Positions 62,603 through 64,000 of a stretch of DNA of 64,000 nucleotides are shown in pieces. The stretch is from NCBI RefSeq assembly GCF_902635505.1, contig NC_045426.1, positions 670,501,087 through 670,565,086 of the forward strand. The letters are read 5' to 3'. How positions within the stretch are numbered: position 1 is the stretch's first letter; the number at the start of each line of letters is the position of its first letter. The notes beneath the pieces are model-generated. The model saw only the letters and a program-made list of their open reading frames with translations, made no database searches and was not told where the DNA came from. A program made the position numbers and the translations under genes. The stretch comes from Sarcophilus harrisii. Its lineage: Eukaryota > Chordata > Mammalia > Dasyuromorphia > Dasyuridae.

Positions 62603-62783
62603 GGGGCAGGTAGATGGTGCAGTAAATAGAGTACCAGCCATGAGGTCAGGAGGACTTGAATTCAAGCCTGGGCTCAGATATTTAATATGTATTAGCTGTG
62701 TGACCCTAGGCAAGTCACTTAACCCCAAATTTCTTATGAATAAATAACTGAATGAATAAACAAACAAATAAATAACTGAATGA
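62603..62783 (+). mobile_element. WALLSI-type SINE inserted in an ancient repeat
   Basis: ggggcaggtagatggtgcag to aagtcacttaaccccaaatt with a (TGAATAAA)n-like tail. It splits the old element aataaatatttactaag / aataaacatatttattaagc, which resumes at 62784 and continues to about 63100. Confidence 0.8.
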
Positions 62784-63110
62784 ATAAACATATTTATTAA
62801 GCTCCTACCATATACCATACTCTGTGCTAAGCCCTGAAGATACACAGAATGGTAAAAGAGAGCCCCCAGTCTTGGGAAGCTCCCCACTGAGGTGGGTAAG
62901 AGTAAGTGTGAAAGGTGAAGGAGGGAGAAAAAATTCAAAGTTAAACCCCAGGGTTATACAGAATACCACACTGAATGCAGAAGGCTGACATAATACCACA
63001 CTCAGAAAGAACCAATTCAGAAGGGATTTAGGGGAAGAGATAATGAGTTCCATTCTAGATGTATTGATTTAGAGGTACCTATACTCCATCCAAGTGGAAA
63101 TGACTCTCAG
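62784..63110 (+). repeat. Ancient dispersed repeat, right part
   Basis: gctcctaccatataccatac, gataatgagttccattctag and ccatccaagtggaaatgact are in the order seen in other copies. An internal duplication occurs near 62960-63010 (ataccacactgaatgc / ataccacactcagaaag). Confidence 0.5.
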
Positions 63111-63559
63111 GGATTTGGAACAGTGGACCTCAAGCTCAGAAGTGAGATTTGTTTGAGAGTCGTAGACTTAAGGCCAGAAGGAACCATTTATTCTTTTTAA
63201 TCTTCAGTTTCTTTCAATGGGGCCTTCCCCACAACAAGGATATCTTTTTATAACTCCCTAATGGATTCACGATCGCACTCACTAGACACAGAATCTTTTC
63301 CAGACCTTCTGAAACCTCCCAGCACAGTCTCCTTCCTTCCTTTTCAGCTGAAATCCTTGTCTCATATTTCACAGAGAGCGTTTGCTGAGAGCTCCTTTTT
63401 CTCCTCCTTTATCCAGCTTATGACACTCAGGTACCTTCCTCCCATCATATCCTTTAACCCCAACTCTCCTGTTAAGATGGCCAAGGCAAACTCCTCAAAA
63501 TGCATAAGTGATCTCATTCCATCTCATCTTCTCCTGCAAATTCCTTCTCTCCCCCACCC
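63111..63559. other. Intergenic, L2-like remnant possible
   Basis: The phrase cagaccttctgaaacctccc and the pyrimidine-rich sequence after it may be an old LINE 3' region. The 102-codon ORF at 63261-63569 lies in this and is not supported as coding. Confidence 0.3.
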
Positions 63560-64000
63560 ACCCCCATAGTATTTTATTTTCCCAAATGCATGGAAAGAAT
63601 AGTTTTCAACATTCATTTTTGTAAGACTTTGTGTTGCAAATTTTTCTCCCTTCCTCTCTCCCTTCCTTCCTCTCCAAGACACAAGAAATCTGATACAGAT
63701 TAAATATGTGCACAGATAACCTCTTTTTAAATTATTATTATAAGCTTTTTATCTACAAGTTATATGCTTGGGTAACTTTTCAGCATTGACAATTGCCAAA
63801 TTGTTCCAACTTTTCCCCTCCTTTCCCCTCCCCCTCCCCAGATGGCAGGATGACCAATACATGTTAAATATGTTAAAATATAAGTTAAATATAATATATA
63901 TTATATATATATATACATGTCCATACAGTTATTTTCCTGCACAAGAAGAATCGGACTTTGAAATAGTGTACAATTAGCCTGTGAAGGAAATAAAAAATGC
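63560..64000 (-). mobile_element. Two nested L1 3' ends running off the window
   Basis: 63560-63722 is the 3' UTR of an older L1 subfamily (ttttgtaagactttgtgttg, caagaaatctgatacagatt). From 63725 a younger-type L1 3' UTR starts (agctttttatctacaagtta, gatggcaggatgaccaatac, ctgtgaaggaaataaaaaat) and continues beyond 64000. A (TA)n tract is at 63890-63914. Confidence 0.85.

Noticed and set aside
1-64000. Endogenous retrovirus or LTR element
   Set aside because: I saw no paired LTRs and no gag, pol or env-like stretches; the reverse-transcriptase-related sequence present is all L1.

Overview
This is a stretch of marsupial nuclear DNA, most likely from an Australidelphian (Australian-lineage) species. 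The evidence is the repeat content: many tRNA-derived SINEs of the WALLSI type, whose 3' part reads gtgaccctgggcaagtcact and ends in ccaattgcctcag plus an A-rich tail; longer Mar1/WSINE-type SINEs ending in a gactgaacaacaac-like tail; and several subfamilies of marsupial L1 LINEs. The opossum-type SINE1 tail was not seen. Nothing prokaryotic is present, and no CRISPR array, tRNA or rRNA gene was found. Species assignment and repeat names rest on memory of the families, not on a search.

One protein-coding gene is supported: PALM (paralemmin-1), plus strand, ATG at 19817 and stop codon ending at 46204, in nine coding exons with consistent splice sites and phases. The predicted protein has 383 residues (human: 387). 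It has an N-terminal coiled coil rich in Glu, Lys, Arg and Gln, a conserved middle block and a C-terminal CRCCSVM lipidation signal. The 44-residue exon 8 is the cassette known to be alternatively spliced in mammals. Exon 6 is a 22-nt microexon followed closely by runs of 19 and 33 G. The gene starts in a CpG-rich promoter (about 19.2-20.1 kb), has a 14.3-kb first intron and a long 3' UTR with several candidate poly(A) signals (46405, 48497, 49390).

Layout: 1-19.2 kb is intergenic, a mosaic of SINEs, L1 fragments and ancient repeats with no recognisable gene. 19.2-49.4 kb is PALM. Intron 1 holds a GC-rich repeat-free block with two RFX X-box-like palindromes (29.87-29.90 kb) and a 33-bp minisatellite split by a young L1 insertion (30.6-31.5 kb). 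49.4-64 kb is downstream intergenic DNA. It holds a GC-box-rich segment with a splice-donor-like site at 52892 that may be the noncoding first exon of the next gene (MISP by mammalian synteny, not shown by coding sequence), a small polyadenylated retrocopy at 55.35-55.54 kb, and several L1 insertions with intact target-site duplications.

I do not see an undescribed biological system here. The points most worth a second look are the microexon with its G-runs, the SINE and purine tract just upstream of exon 3, the paired X-boxes, the L1-split minisatellite family, the 121-bp tandem duplication in intron 8, and the unidentified retrocopy.
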